Shown here piece after piece: positions 8,680 through 16,864 of a stretch of 64,000 nt of DNA. The notes under the pieces were generated by a model, which was not told the DNA's origin, searched no databases, and saw only the letters and a list, made by a program, of their open reading frames with translations. The stretch comes from Flavobacteriales bacterium. Lineage in GTDB: Bacteria; Bacteroidota; Bacteroidia; Flavobacteriales; UBA1820. Position 1 is the first letter of the stretch, and each line of letters opens with the position of its first letter. A program made the translations under genes and the position numbers. The stretch covers positions 1 through 64,000 of the forward strand of contig JAGAUI010000008.1 in NCBI GenBank assembly GCA_017620815.1, read 5' to 3'.

Positions 8680-9810
8680 TTATAGACGATTACTCATTTT
8701 TCTTACCATCATATCTTTCCACGCTGCAAAATCCCCAGCCAATATATGTTCTCTCGCCTCGCGTACAAGCCATAGATAGAAACCTAGATTGTGGATAGAT
8801 GCTATCTGTTTACCTAGGAATTCCTCGGCAGTGAAAAGATGACGCAGGTAAGCCTTACTATATGCTGTATCCACCCAAGTGATACCCATAGGGTCTATAG
8901 GAGAGAAATCATCTGCCCATTTTTTATTTTTGATATTGATACTACCTTCGCTAGTGAAAAGCATACCATTACGAGCATTGCGAGTAGGCATAACACAATC
9001 CATCATATCTATACCCAATGCTATGTTTTCTAGTATATTGATAGGGGTACCTACACCCATTAGATAACGTGGTTTATCCTGTGGGAGTATTCCACACACC
9101 AGTTCCACCATTTCATACATCACTTCATGGGGTTCTCCTACCGAAAGTCCTCCTATCGCATTACCATCTGCCCCTACCGATGCTATCTTTTCTGCCGAAA
9201 TAGTCCTCAAATCCATATATGTAGAACCTTGTACTATGGGGAAAAGTGACTGCTTGTAGCCGTAAAGTTCTGGATTTTGTGATAGATAATCCACACATCT
9301 ATCCAACCAACGATGTGTCATTCCCATAGATGCACGAGCATATGAATAATCACAAGGATATGGAGTACACTCATCAAATGCCATTATAATATCGGCACCT
9401 ATCTTACGTTCTATCTCCATAACGCTTTCGGGAGAGAAAAAGTGAAGACTGCCGTCTATATGGGATTTGAATTTAACTCCTTCTTCTTTTATCTTGCGGG
9501 TAGATGATAGCGAATAAACTTGGTAACCACCACTATCGGTAAGGATAGGACGCTCCCAACCTATGAAACGATGCAATCCTCCTGCCTTCTGGAGAATATC
9601 TGTCCCGGGGCGTAAATACAGATGATATGTATTACCCAATATTATACGGGCATCTATATCATCACGCAATTCACGTTGGTGGACACCTTTTACACTACCC
9701 ACTGTACCTACTGGCATAAATATAGGCGTAGGTATATCTCCATGAGCTGTAGATATAACTCCTGCTCTGGCCGATGAATGTGGGTCTTTTTTATTTATCT
9801 CAAATTTCAT
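8680..9810 (-). CDS. tgt: Queuine tRNA-ribosyltransferase (Tgt), lacking the usual zinc cysteines
   Basis: Exchanges guanine for a queuine precursor at position 34 of GUN-anticodon tRNAs. 376 residues, with TDSGGYQVYSL (Asp92) and DCVMPTRNARNG (nucleophile Asp271), so the active site is complete. In well-studied bacterial Tgt the stretch after SPID carries CxCxxC plus a later His that bind zinc. Here the corresponding 304-313 region (DPMGITWVDT) has no cysteine, although IHNL is kept. This is probably a lineage variant. It is first in the leftward run and has a promoter box at 9843-9836. Confidence 0.95.
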   Translation of the reverse strand: MKFEINKKDPHSSARAGVISTAHGDIPTPIFMPVGTVGSVKGVHQRELRDDIDARIILGNTYHLYLRPGTDILQKAGGLHRFIGWERPILTDSGGYQVYSLSSTRKIKEEGVKFKSHIDGSLHFFSPESVMEIERKIGADIIMAFDECTPYPCDYSYARASMGMTHRWLDRCVDYLSQNPELYGYKQSLFPIVQGSTYMDLRTISAEKIASVGADGNAIGGLSVGEPHEVMYEMVELVCGILPQDKPRYLMGVGTPINILENIALGIDMMDCVMPTRNARNGMLFTSEGSINIKNKKWADDFSPIDPMGITWVDTAYSKAYLRHLFTAEEFLGKQIASIHNLGFYLWLVREAREHILAGDFAAWKDMMVRKMSNRL

Positions 9811-9835
9811 AAATCTATATTCTATCCAAACTCTG

Positions 9836-9843
9836 CAAAGATA
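9836..9843 (-). promoter_or_regulatory. -7 box upstream of tgt
   Basis: A perfect TATCTTTG on the minus strand. It predicts a start near 9831 and a leader of about 20 bases, and probably drives the tgt-lptF/G-EamA-smpB-nth-LytM-GH3-purD run. Confidence 0.65.
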
Positions 9844-9879
9844 GTGATTTTGTCGTAGAGAATATGCCTCTTTTCTACC

Positions 9880-10071
9880 CTAGCTTTTATTTACTTTGTT
9901 CTTTTTTTCCTTATGACGATAATACAGCACTATTATGAGTATTGCCACTATTACAGCTAATGGATAAACACTCACCATATACAGAGATGCAGCTACTGCT
10001 ACACCCCATAGAAACGTACGAGGAGAAAACCATAACCACACCACTACTAGAACTATGAGAGCTGCTATCAT
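9880..10071 (-). CDS. Small two-helix membrane protein, unknown
   Basis: 63 residues, almost all hydrophobic, with two membrane helices (about 1-30 and 35-50) and a Lys-rich tail (RHKEKKNKVNKS). It begins 2 bases after the stop of the 126-residue gene upstream, so the two form an operon. I do not recognise the family. Confidence 0.7.
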   Translation of the reverse strand: MIAALIVLVVVWLWFSPRTFLWGVAVAASLYMVSVYPLAVIVAILIIVLYYRHKEKKNKVNKS

Positions 10072-10073
10072 TA

Positions 10074-10454
10074 TTACCTATCGGGATATAATTCGTCTAG
10101 TATGGCGAGTCTTTTCTGCCACTTGTTCCACGAACGTTTATATGTGTTCATCACACATCGACTCATGCTATAACGCAAGACACACATCTCGTCATCAACT
10201 CTTTCTGTTACCCTTAAAAGTGGCAGTACGAGGTCTGTATAACGAGTAATGATTGCTCCACGTGGTACGCTACGGGCATATTCTATCTCTAGTATTGAAA
10301 GATAGACATCGGCAGCGGCATTTTTATCTCCTTCAGCAATTAGAGATTTGGCTTCGCTTTCTTTTTCTGGGTAATAGATTTTTATCCCACCTCTCTTTTT
10401 AAGGTAAGCTCCCACTATCACCAATGCCGATACTATGATTACAAGTGTTATCAC
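10074..10454 (-). CDS. Small membrane-anchored protein, unknown
   Basis: 126 residues: an N-terminal membrane helix (about 1-18), then a soluble, helical, charged region. The stretch EKESEAKSLIAEGDKNAAADVYLSIL has the look of a single TPR-like helix pair, but this is weak. A good promoter (TTG at 10503-10501, 19 bases, TACATTTG at 10481-10474) lies directly upstream, which supports a real gene. It forms a two-gene unit with the 63-residue gene. Function unknown. Confidence 0.7.
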   Translation of the reverse strand: MITLVIIVSALVIVGAYLKKRGGIKIYYPEKESEAKSLIAEGDKNAAADVYLSILEIEYARSVPRGAIITRYTDLVLPLLRVTERVDDEMCVLRYSMSRCVMNTYKRSWNKWQKRLAILDELYPDR

Positions 10455-10473
10455 AATACTTATCTTTTAAATG

Positions 10474-10503
10474 CAAATGTAGTTCTTTATATCCTTACAT
10501 CAA
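10474..10503 (-). promoter_or_regulatory. Promoter for the two small membrane genes
   Basis: Minus-strand TTG at 10503-10501 and TACATTTG at 10481-10474, separated by 19 bases, fit the Bacteroidetes -33/-7 pattern. The predicted start near 10469 gives a leader of about 15 bases. Confidence 0.7.
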
Positions 10504-10535
10504 AAAATTACATTATACTTATAACCTTACCCCCA

Positions 10536-10573
10536 AAAACGCCAGCTCCGCTGGCGTGCCTTCCATGGAAGGC
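10536..10573 (-). terminator. Second hairpin and palindrome beyond the amidase terminator
   Basis: CGCCAGC (10540-10546) pairs with GCTGGCG (10550-10556), and on the minus strand this is followed by five U, so it may act as a back-up terminator. Next to it, 10558-10573 is a perfect 16-base palindrome (GCCTTCCATGGAAGGC). Confidence 0.6.
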
Positions 10574-10587
10574 AAACTCCCTCACAT

Positions 10588-10622
10588 TAAAAAATGCGGC
10601 TCGCACAGCGAGCCGCATTTTT
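10588..10622 (-). terminator. Intrinsic terminator after the amidase gene
   Basis: A 13-bp stem (10592-10604 with 10608-10620, ACA loop) around GCGGCTCGC, followed on the minus strand by a U-tract. It lies 17 bases past the amidase stop. Confidence 0.85.
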
Positions 10623-10638
10623 CAGATGTCTATTTATT

Positions 10639-12357
10639 TTATTTGTTTTTATATGGTTTTGGTGCTGGAGCATCACTTCCTGGCACTTCAGAAAGGAATT
10701 TTTCTACGCCCCATATCACACGTTCCATCATCTCCTGACGGAAAGCAGGGTCTTGTATCTGTGCAGACTCTTGAACCACATTAAGGAATAGAGTTTCTAC
10801 CAGCACACATAGATATTCGGTAGGTTGGTTAAGGGAGAAATTAAAGTTACCTATGTTACCAAAGTTCTTAACGTCCATCTCCAGCAGGCTGTTAAGTATA
10901 GCTACCGATAGAGCTTTATGGCTCAAATGACGATAATATGTGCTTGTTCCTTTGAGGTCTAGCGGAGTACCACCTGCATTACAGTGGATAGATATAAGTA
11001 TATCGGCAGCTGCTTCACGGGCTTTATCACGGCGGTCGCTCATATCTACATTTTCCTTACCTTCACGAGTAAGGACAACCTTTGCTCCTTTATCTTCCAG
11101 TATCTTTTTAAGACGTTGTACCATATCATATGTGAGTTCGTCTTCGTTGGTTCCGTTTATGGTACGGGCTCCTGTGTATGGTTTTCCGTGTCCTGCGTCA
11201 AGGGCTATGGTAAGATTGCTTATCTTAAGGCTTTCTGGACGATGTTTTACATTGACAACCAAACTTTTTCCTTCATAAGACACGCTATAACCCCATATCT
11301 GTGGGTCTTTAAGGTCTATGTCTATACGTATAACATCATCCTGTTCCTGGATATAGCTTACGTTTTTGATAGCTTTGTAGTCTTTATGTGTTATCCAGTT
11401 ACTGTTACATGCTGCTCCATATAGACGTACCGATATACGTGATAGAGCTACATCTTCTGTTATGGTATATGGCAATTTTTCATCCAGCCCTACCATAACT
11501 CTATCATATCCTTTGGAAGATGATATATGCCAAGAACCTGTAAGAGATGTAGGAGCAAATGTACCGTTTGGCTGTATTTCCATATATGACACTGGTATCC
11601 AAGCATTGATATTTTTGGAAAGGCGTACTTTATACATATCATTTACACGCCCTATGATACGCATACATATTCCTTCTGAAAGATAGTTAATCTTGGCACC
11701 ACCTAGACGGTCGCTACCTAGTCCGTAGTTAAGGTATGCTCCTTCTGTAGTTTTACCTACTAGATATGAAGATTCCATCATCTTAACATCGGCTTTAACA
11801 GGTTGTGCTACTGTTTCATCACCTGTGGCTATAACCACTTCTATAGGTGCATCAAACGCTTTGTCGTCTTTTTTTACCACATATACACCCTGGTATGTGC
11901 CTTTATCATCTACCTCATAAAGAGGTTCCCCTCCCAACCAAGTGAGTTTGGCTCCAGGCAGCGAAGATAAGCGTATGCGTATCTCATCTCCTTCTACTAC
12001 TTCCATACGAGAAGCAGGGGAAATTTTCACATTTTTAATGATAGGAGTAGTGATAGGTTCTGGCACTGGACGGTCTGCATAGACTGTAGTGTACTCTACT
12101 TTATCACCATTTGATGCTTTTACAGTGATTTTGTTCACTCCTTTTTCAAATTTGATACGAGCAGCCCATTCACCTGTGTAATAGATAGGATATTCTACGC
12201 CTTGAACTGTTACGGTACCGTTTTTGGGGCCAACACCCATTATATTCATAGTAGCAGAATATGTAGTATCTGGCAGTCCGCGGGATACTTTGAGTTCCTG
12301 TGCAGACATCTGGATGGCTAGCACTGCACACGTAATAGTAAATAATAATTTTTTCAT
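10639..12357 (-). CDS. N-acetylmuramoyl-L-alanine amidase, secreted
   Basis: Cuts the bond between glycan and peptide in peptidoglycan. 572 residues: signal peptide (MKKLLFTITCAVLAIQMSAQ), a long N-terminal region of about 330 residues with beta-rich SH3-like segments, then an Amidase_3 domain at the C-terminus. Zinc and catalytic residues are visible in LDAGHGK, NEDELTYDM, SIHCNA and VETLFL, so it should be active. An upstream in-frame ATG at 12402 was rejected because the predicted transcript starts near 12395 and the signal peptide begins at 12357. The non-catalytic LytM protein at 4570-5433 is a possible activator, by analogy only. Confidence 0.93.
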   Translation of the reverse strand: MKKLLFTITCAVLAIQMSAQELKVSRGLPDTTYSATMNIMGVGPKNGTVTVQGVEYPIYYTGEWAARIKFEKGVNKITVKASNGDKVEYTTVYADRPVPEPITTPIIKNVKISPASRMEVVEGDEIRIRLSSLPGAKLTWLGGEPLYEVDDKGTYQGVYVVKKDDKAFDAPIEVVIATGDETVAQPVKADVKMMESSYLVGKTTEGAYLNYGLGSDRLGGAKINYLSEGICMRIIGRVNDMYKVRLSKNINAWIPVSYMEIQPNGTFAPTSLTGSWHISSSKGYDRVMVGLDEKLPYTITEDVALSRISVRLYGAACNSNWITHKDYKAIKNVSYIQEQDDVIRIDIDLKDPQIWGYSVSYEGKSLVVNVKHRPESLKISNLTIALDAGHGKPYTGARTINGTNEDELTYDMVQRLKKILEDKGAKVVLTREGKENVDMSDRRDKAREAAADILISIHCNAGGTPLDLKGTSTYYRHLSHKALSVAILNSLLEMDVKNFGNIGNFNFSLNQPTEYLCVLVETLFLNVVQESAQIQDPAFRQEMMERVIWGVEKFLSEVPGSDAPAPKPYKNK

Positions 12358-12399
12358 ATAAGTAATGATATTGGTATTTATATTTATTCTTGTGATAAG

Positions 12400-12407
12400 C
12401 AAATGTA
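12400..12407 (-). promoter_or_regulatory. -7 box for the amidase gene
   Basis: A perfect TACATTTG on the minus strand, predicting a start near 12395 and a leader of about 38 bases to the ATG at 12357. It is one half of a divergent promoter region shared with lysA. Confidence 0.65.
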
Positions 12408-12531
12408 ATAACTTTTGGACATAAATATCTACTATACTTTATCTTTTTTTTGACTCAAATTCCACATATAAACTTGTTAAATTTTTAACAAAATATATTA
12501 TTTTATTTAAAAAACATCATTTTTATCACCA

Positions 12532-12539
12532 TACATTTG
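12532..12539 (+). promoter_or_regulatory. -7 box for lysA
   Basis: A perfect TACATTTG. The predicted start near 12545 lies downstream of the ATG at 12537 and upstream of the one at 12570, which decides the lysA start. Confidence 0.65.
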
Positions 12540-12569
12540 CATCTGAAAAAAAACACACATTATAACCCG

Positions 12570-13805
12570 ATGATTAAATTATCTCAATCACAAGAATACA
12601 GCATAGGAGGTGTTTCTGCCACAGAAATAGCCAAAGAGTACGGCACACCACTATATGTCTATGACATATCTACCATAGAATCCCAATACAATAGACTAGA
12701 TGCTGCTTTTTCATCCATTGGCAAACGCCGTATAAATTATGCTATGAAAGCATTGAGCAACATCAATATCCTACGCACCATGCGTCGTTTGGGAAGTGGT
12801 ATAGATGCCGTTAGCATTAACGAAGTGATGTTGGCATTAAAAGCAGGATTTGCTCCTTCAGACATCATTTATACCCCTAGCGGTGTAGATATGGAAGAGA
12901 TAGACATAGCCGTAGAGTTGGGGGTAAACATAAACATAGACAGCATGGTAGCTCTAGAGGAGTTTGCTAGGCGTCATAAGGATACACCTGTAGGCATACG
13001 CATAACTCCCCACATAGTAGCTGGCGGCAATGCCAAGATATGCACAGGAGGTATTGACTCAAAATTTGGAATATCTATACACTATCTAGACCGCGTAGAA
13101 GCTCTATCTCGTGAGACAGGACTTAAGATAAACGGCATACATATGCATACGGGCAGTGATATTTATGACGTAGATGTATTTTTGCGTGGTGCCGAAATCC
13201 TCTTTAATGCAGCCTCTCGCTTTCCTGTAGAATACATAGATTTTGGTAGTGGATTTAAGGTACGTTATCGCGATACAGACCGTGCTACAAATGTTGAATT
13301 ACTGGGAGAAAAGCTATCGGCAGCGTTTAATGCCTTTTGTGAAAAAGCAGGACGTGATATATGCTTCATGATAGAACCCGGCAAATTCCTAGTGAGCGAC
13401 AGCGGCACACTACTAGTAGGTGTAAACTGGGTGAAACAAGCTCCTGTAACCACATTTGCACAGGTAAACAGCGGTCTTAACCACCTTATACGTCCTATGA
13501 TGTATGACGCATACCACCACATAGTAAACATATCCAATCCTTTTGGAGAGATAAAAGACTATAACGTAACTGGATACATATGTGAAACAGACAATTTTGC
13601 ACAGAACCGCCCTATAAACGAAATACGCAAGGGTGATGTCCTAGCCATAATGAATGCCGGTGCATATGGTTATACTATGGCTAGCATGTATAACAGTCGT
13701 TTCCGCCCTGCTCAAGTAATGGTCAAAGACGGTCGTTGCCATCTTATCTCTCGTCCCGACACTCTGGAAGATATACTTTCTACACAGATAGATTTGGGAG
13801 AGTAA
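12570..13805 (+). CDS. lysA: Diaminopimelate decarboxylase
   Basis: A PLP enzyme that decarboxylates meso-diaminopimelate to lysine, the last step of lysine synthesis. 411 residues with the alanine-racemase-like barrel first (YAMKALSN holds the PLP lysine, HMHTGSDI follows) and the beta domain after (CETDNFAQNR, then AGAYGYTMASMYNSR). These are the family's substrate and dimer motifs. The start at 12570 (MIKLSQSQEYSI) fits the family length and the predicted transcript start. Related decarboxylases act on arginine or carboxynorspermidine, but the motifs favour LysA. A terminator follows at 13825. Confidence 0.92.
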   Translation: MIKLSQSQEYSIGGVSATEIAKEYGTPLYVYDISTIESQYNRLDAAFSSIGKRRINYAMKALSNINILRTMRRLGSGIDAVSINEVMLALKAGFAPSDIIYTPSGVDMEEIDIAVELGVNINIDSMVALEEFARRHKDTPVGIRITPHIVAGGNAKICTGGIDSKFGISIHYLDRVEALSRETGLKINGIHMHTGSDIYDVDVFLRGAEILFNAASRFPVEYIDFGSGFKVRYRDTDRATNVELLGEKLSAAFNAFCEKAGRDICFMIEPGKFLVSDSGTLLVGVNWVKQAPVTTFAQVNSGLNHLIRPMMYDAYHHIVNISNPFGEIKDYNVTGYICETDNFAQNRPINEIRKGDVLAIMNAGAYGYTMASMYNSRFRPAQVMVKDGRCHLISRPDTLEDILSTQIDLGE

Positions 13806-13824
13806 TAGCAAGATTTTTTTGAAA

Positions 13825-13858
13825 ATAAAAAAGCGGCAGCCTAAAGGCTGCCGCTTAA
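13825..13858. terminator. Bidirectional terminator between lysA and the phage-like island
   Basis: GCGGCAGCC (13833-13841) pairs with GGCTGCCGC (13846-13854). The U-tract is stronger on the minus strand, so it closes the leftward phage-like operon and can also stop lysA transcripts. Confidence 0.85.
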
Positions 13859-13932
13859 TAAATACACTAACAACTCAACATTATTTATAAAAACTAACCC
13901 TAAAAATAAGAAATTCAATCTTTCAATCCTTC

Positions 13933-14421
13933 CTACTGCATAGAAAGAGGTGTTGCTATCACCTTTGCTTTGCCATCGGCTTTAAGGATAGTGGCAGTAA
14001 CTGTAATCAAGAACATACCACTACGAGAGAACGAAGCATTGAATTTGGCCACTACCCTAGCACGAGGGATTTCTATCACCATACCAGATTTTGGAGTAAC
14101 ACGTATGCTCATCTCTACAGTAGGTATGACCTCGGGAGCATTCCATGAGCCGTTATCTCCTTTATTTCCTCCTAGAAGAGATACCAGAGTATCTACATCG
14201 GCGTCCATTATAGAGAACGAAAGAATGATTTTACCGGGACGTGATACGCTTACTATAGGAGTATCACACTCTTCGGCATAGTGTTCTATTTCTTCTGGTT
14301 CATTCTGTGTAAGGGTACATGAGTCTTGGTATGTCATACCTAGGACTTTATATTGGCTATCTTCTGCCTCTACTGCTTTGGCTTCTATTTTTGAAAGTCC
14401 AAATGTTGCTATACTTGCCAT
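13933..14421 (-). CDS. Phage tail-tube-like protein
   Basis: 162 residues, beta-rich, with a short N-terminus and a C-terminus (VTATILKADGKAKVIATPL) that resembles phage tail-tube or related head-tail proteins. In tailed phages these polymerise into the tube. Assignment rests on position at the end of the head-gene order and on general character, not on a catalytic motif. It is the last gene before the terminator. The 10-base sequence AAACCTTTAA lies 12 bases before its start, as it does before ftsH. Confidence 0.6.
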   Translation of the reverse strand: MASIATFGLSKIEAKAVEAEDSQYKVLGMTYQDSCTLTQNEPEEIEHYAEECDTPIVSVSRPGKIILSFSIMDADVDTLVSLLGGNKGDNGSWNAPEVIPTVEMSIRVTPKSGMVIEIPRARVVAKFNASFSRSGMFLITVTATILKADGKAKVIATPLSMQ

Positions 14422-14485
14422 TTTTTTAATTTATTAAAGGTTTATAATCTTATGATTGGTTTGGTATAATTTTACATTAGTTTAT

Positions 14486-14893
14486 CTAAAACGCTCCTCT
14501 CAAAGAGACACATATCTCCATATGGCAGCAGAACATATCGTCCTCACGAGAGAAACGTTGTGAATCTACCCACGATAGACAGCCAGCATAGAATACTTCG
14601 TCTATCCCGTCAAATATAAGTCCAGATAGATATTCCAGACGTTTGAAGTCTGGCACCATATCTACGGCATCGGCTCGTGAAGAAAAGATAGGAGAAGAAT
14701 AAATATCTATCTTGACCCTTGCCGTTTCTCCTGCACGAGATATAAAATCCTGAGCATAGATGACTATATCTTCTTTATCACTACCAGCTGGACGTACAGA
14801 TTTATAGACACCTCCTGTTATCTGCCGTGCCACCTCCAATGCCATTATACGATGATACACGTGTGAGAGTATCGAAAAATGGGATTTTGTCAT
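14486..14893 (-). CDS. Phage head-tail connector-like protein
   Basis: 135 residues of mixed helix and strand. It sits where tail-completion or connector proteins are found in phage maps, between a smaller connector-like gene and the tail-tube-like gene. No motif identifies it for certain. The sequence AAACCTTTAA lies 6 bases before the ATG. An alternative ATG 16 codons further in (MALEVARQITGG) is possible. Confidence 0.5.
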   Translation of the reverse strand: MTKSHFSILSHVYHRIMALEVARQITGGVYKSVRPAGSDKEDIVIYAQDFISRAGETARVKIDIYSSPIFSSRADAVDMVPDFKRLEYLSGLIFDGIDEVFYAGCLSWVDSQRFSREDDMFCCHMEICVSLRGAF

Positions 14894-14919
14894 ATCATAT
14901 TAAAGGTTTGGGGTAAGTT

Positions 14920-15234
14920 TTATATCCACATTTTACAGCCTATGGGAGATGATATGAAACATCTAGCACGTCCTGTGGTAAGCAAGAATCCGTCTGCACC
15001 ATCTAGGATTTTGATAGGAGTACCGTCTTTTATAGCCGGTGTTCCAGCAGGCATATATACCACATAACTATAACGATAATCTTCGCCGCTGGATAGTACT
15101 ATATGTTGTCCCGAACCATTGCGTACGGCTCGGCATATGCAGTGTTCGCTGTATGAGGGGAGTGATGATTCATTATTCCCATTATCCTGTTCTATGTCCA
15201 TCACCTCTAGGACATTGTGATATAAATCAAACAT
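14920..15234 (-). CDS. Small phage-island protein, probable head-tail adaptor
   Basis: 104 residues, beta-rich after residue 30, with an acidic N-terminal stretch (DIEQDNGNN). Position between two connector-type genes suggests a structural role in joining head and tail. I do not recognise a family motif. Confidence 0.5.
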   Translation of the reverse strand: MFDLYHNVLEVMDIEQDNGNNESSLPSYSEHCICRAVRNGSGQHIVLSSGEDYRYSYVVYMPAGTPAIKDGTPIKILDGADGFLLTTGRARCFISSPIGCKMWI

Positions 15235-15258
15235 AATATACTTTTCTGTTTTATTTAA

Positions 15259-15582
15259 TTACCATATATGTGAACTGTCTTTTATAGCATTACCCGATGC
15301 TGTTATACACATATCTTCTACATGTCCATAACGTCTATAAATACTTTCGGCCATCTGGGCTAACATTTCTCTATCTTCTATAGTGATAGAAAAACCATCC
15401 ATAGTTACCGATGGTGTAGTTGATAACATCATATATACATCTGCACGGGCAAGCATAAAGGATTCGGTAGGGCCGCTGTATGCAGCACCTCCATCTATGT
15501 TTCTGTCTATAAATATCCTCTCTAGATATTTTTCATCTAGTGGATAACCGACAGTCATCTTAAGAGCTTCTAGGATAGTCAT
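15259..15582 (-). CDS. Phage head-tail connector-like protein (DUF6706-like)
   Basis: 107 residues beginning MTILEALKMTVGYPLDEKYLE, then an acidic helix and ARADVYMMLSTTPSV. This resembles short proteins found after the capsid gene in Bacteroidetes prophages, which I recall as DUF6706; that identification is from memory and should be confirmed. Gp6-type connectors occupy this position in other phages. A large hairpin at 15610-15681 lies between it and the capsid gene. Confidence 0.55.
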   Translation of the reverse strand: MTILEALKMTVGYPLDEKYLERIFIDRNIDGGAAYSGPTESFMLARADVYMMLSTTPSVTMDGFSITIEDREMLAQMAESIYRRYGHVEDMCITASGNAIKDSSHIW

Positions 15583-15609
15583 AATTCCAATTTTTCTGAA
15601 CGTAAAATA

Positions 15610-15681
15610 GCGACCGACTCTTTCTATGTGGACATCTTACCACACATCTCATACATACAGCCCACAAGAAAGAGCGGTCGC
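15610..15681 (-). terminator. Large imperfect hairpin between capsid and connector genes
   Basis: Bases 15610-15625 pair with 15667-15681 through 15 bp with one bulged A, and after a second bulged A the stem continues for five more pairs (15627-15631 with 15662-15666). The loop is about 30 bases. On the transcribed minus strand it is followed by UAUUUU, a weak U-tract. It could be a leaky terminator that makes more capsid than connector mRNA, or an RNA processing or stability site. Confidence 0.6.
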
Positions 15682-15718
15682 ACAACTAACACACTTTATA
15701 CACTATCATTACTATACA

Positions 15719-16795
15719 TTATTCTGCATTTGTATCATAGAGGTAACATCTGTCTGCATTACCCCATACAGGCAGAGCATTTGCTATGCCTTTGGTTACT
15801 TCGGTAACAGGGTCTTCGGTAGAGTATTTTTTGATGAGGATATGTTCTTTTTTCACTTTGGTTGCCACGCCATCTACTACCATTTCATCGGCCATAGGAG
15901 CGTGATATGTGTAACCGCACTTCATCTCTGGGACAAATGTAACTATACCTTTCTCCCATGGATTTACTGTCTGACGAGTTCCATCTGTTTTTTCTATAGT
16001 TACATATGTATCTATGATACGTATCTCTGGCAGACGATGAGCTACAAGAGCCATATTGACATCATCTACATTAGGAACTTTTATACGTCCTACCTGTGGC
16101 ACCCATGAAGAACAGAAATCCACTGCTTCGTCTGTTGCCATCATGTTATAAAATGTATCTATATCCATAAACAGGTATTTGAGAAGGATACCTTCACCTG
16201 TGGCACGTTCTACCATAGCTCTTATATCTGAAATAGGAGTAGCAGTAGCTGCGTTTTCTGCCTTCCAAGCTACAGATGATGATAGTTTATGTTCTGCAGG
16301 AACACCAAAATCAACCGATGTCTCGGTAACTATACCAGCATTGTTATCACTATCCAGTACAAATCCTCCTGTAGAAAGAGCTCTTAATGCCAACCATTCC
16401 AGACGAGCATTTATTCCCTTGAAACAGAAGTCTGTATCTCCATACACCCAAGCCATAAGGGCTCGCTGTCCTTCCTCGCTACCATAGTAGTACTGTAGGT
16501 GTTGATATTCGTTAAGGTCAGACTCTTCTTTTACACGAGTGATTTCTATCTTTGGTATCTTACCAGTGAGACGTTCTACTACGTTGCGGGTCTTTTTGGG
16601 AGCGGCACTGTTATATGACACAACGTCGGCAGCTACATTTATGCCGTATTCGCCAGAAAGTGCTCGCCATGTAAGTGTAGGCGTAAACATCACTGGAAAT
16701 ATAGATGGATAATAAAATTCATCTAGTGTGTATGAATCCATTACCGCTTGCAAGTCATTTTGAGTAAACTCTTTTATCAAACTCTTTTTCATCAT
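15719..16795 (-). CDS. Major capsid protein, lambda gpE-like
   Basis: 358 residues that should form the phage-type shell. The N-terminus (YYPSIFPVMFTPTLTWRAL) and the C-terminus (VTKGIANALPVWGNADRCY) have the character of the lambda gpE (Phage_cap_E) group of HK97-fold capsid proteins. That group relies on a separate scaffold, which fits the gene just upstream. The frame is intact and there is no sign of decay. The start gives MMKKSL; the second Met is equally good. Confidence 0.72.
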   Translation of the reverse strand: MMKKSLIKEFTQNDLQAVMDSYTLDEFYYPSIFPVMFTPTLTWRALSGEYGINVAADVVSYNSAAPKKTRNVVERLTGKIPKIEITRVKEESDLNEYQHLQYYYGSEEGQRALMAWVYGDTDFCFKGINARLEWLALRALSTGGFVLDSDNNAGIVTETSVDFGVPAEHKLSSSVAWKAENAATATPISDIRAMVERATGEGILLKYLFMDIDTFYNMMATDEAVDFCSSWVPQVGRIKVPNVDDVNMALVAHRLPEIRIIDTYVTIEKTDGTRQTVNPWEKGIVTFVPEMKCGYTYHAPMADEMVVDGVATKVKKEHILIKKYSTEDPVTEVTKGIANALPVWGNADRCYLYDTNAE

Positions 16796-16864
16796 TACTT
16801 AATTTTTGGTTTAACGGTTTATAAATTATTTCCTTTTTTGATTATAAAATAAATAAAAAAAGAT

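Noticed and set aside
12570-13805. Arginine or carboxynorspermidine decarboxylase to feed the polyamine operon
   Set aside because: Motifs and length fit diaminopimelate decarboxylase; a biosynthetic arginine decarboxylase would be longer.
13806-13932. Attachment site or tRNA at the island's lysA end
   Set aside because: Only a terminator and AT-rich DNA are seen; no tRNA-like fold and no match to the 20321-20393 end.
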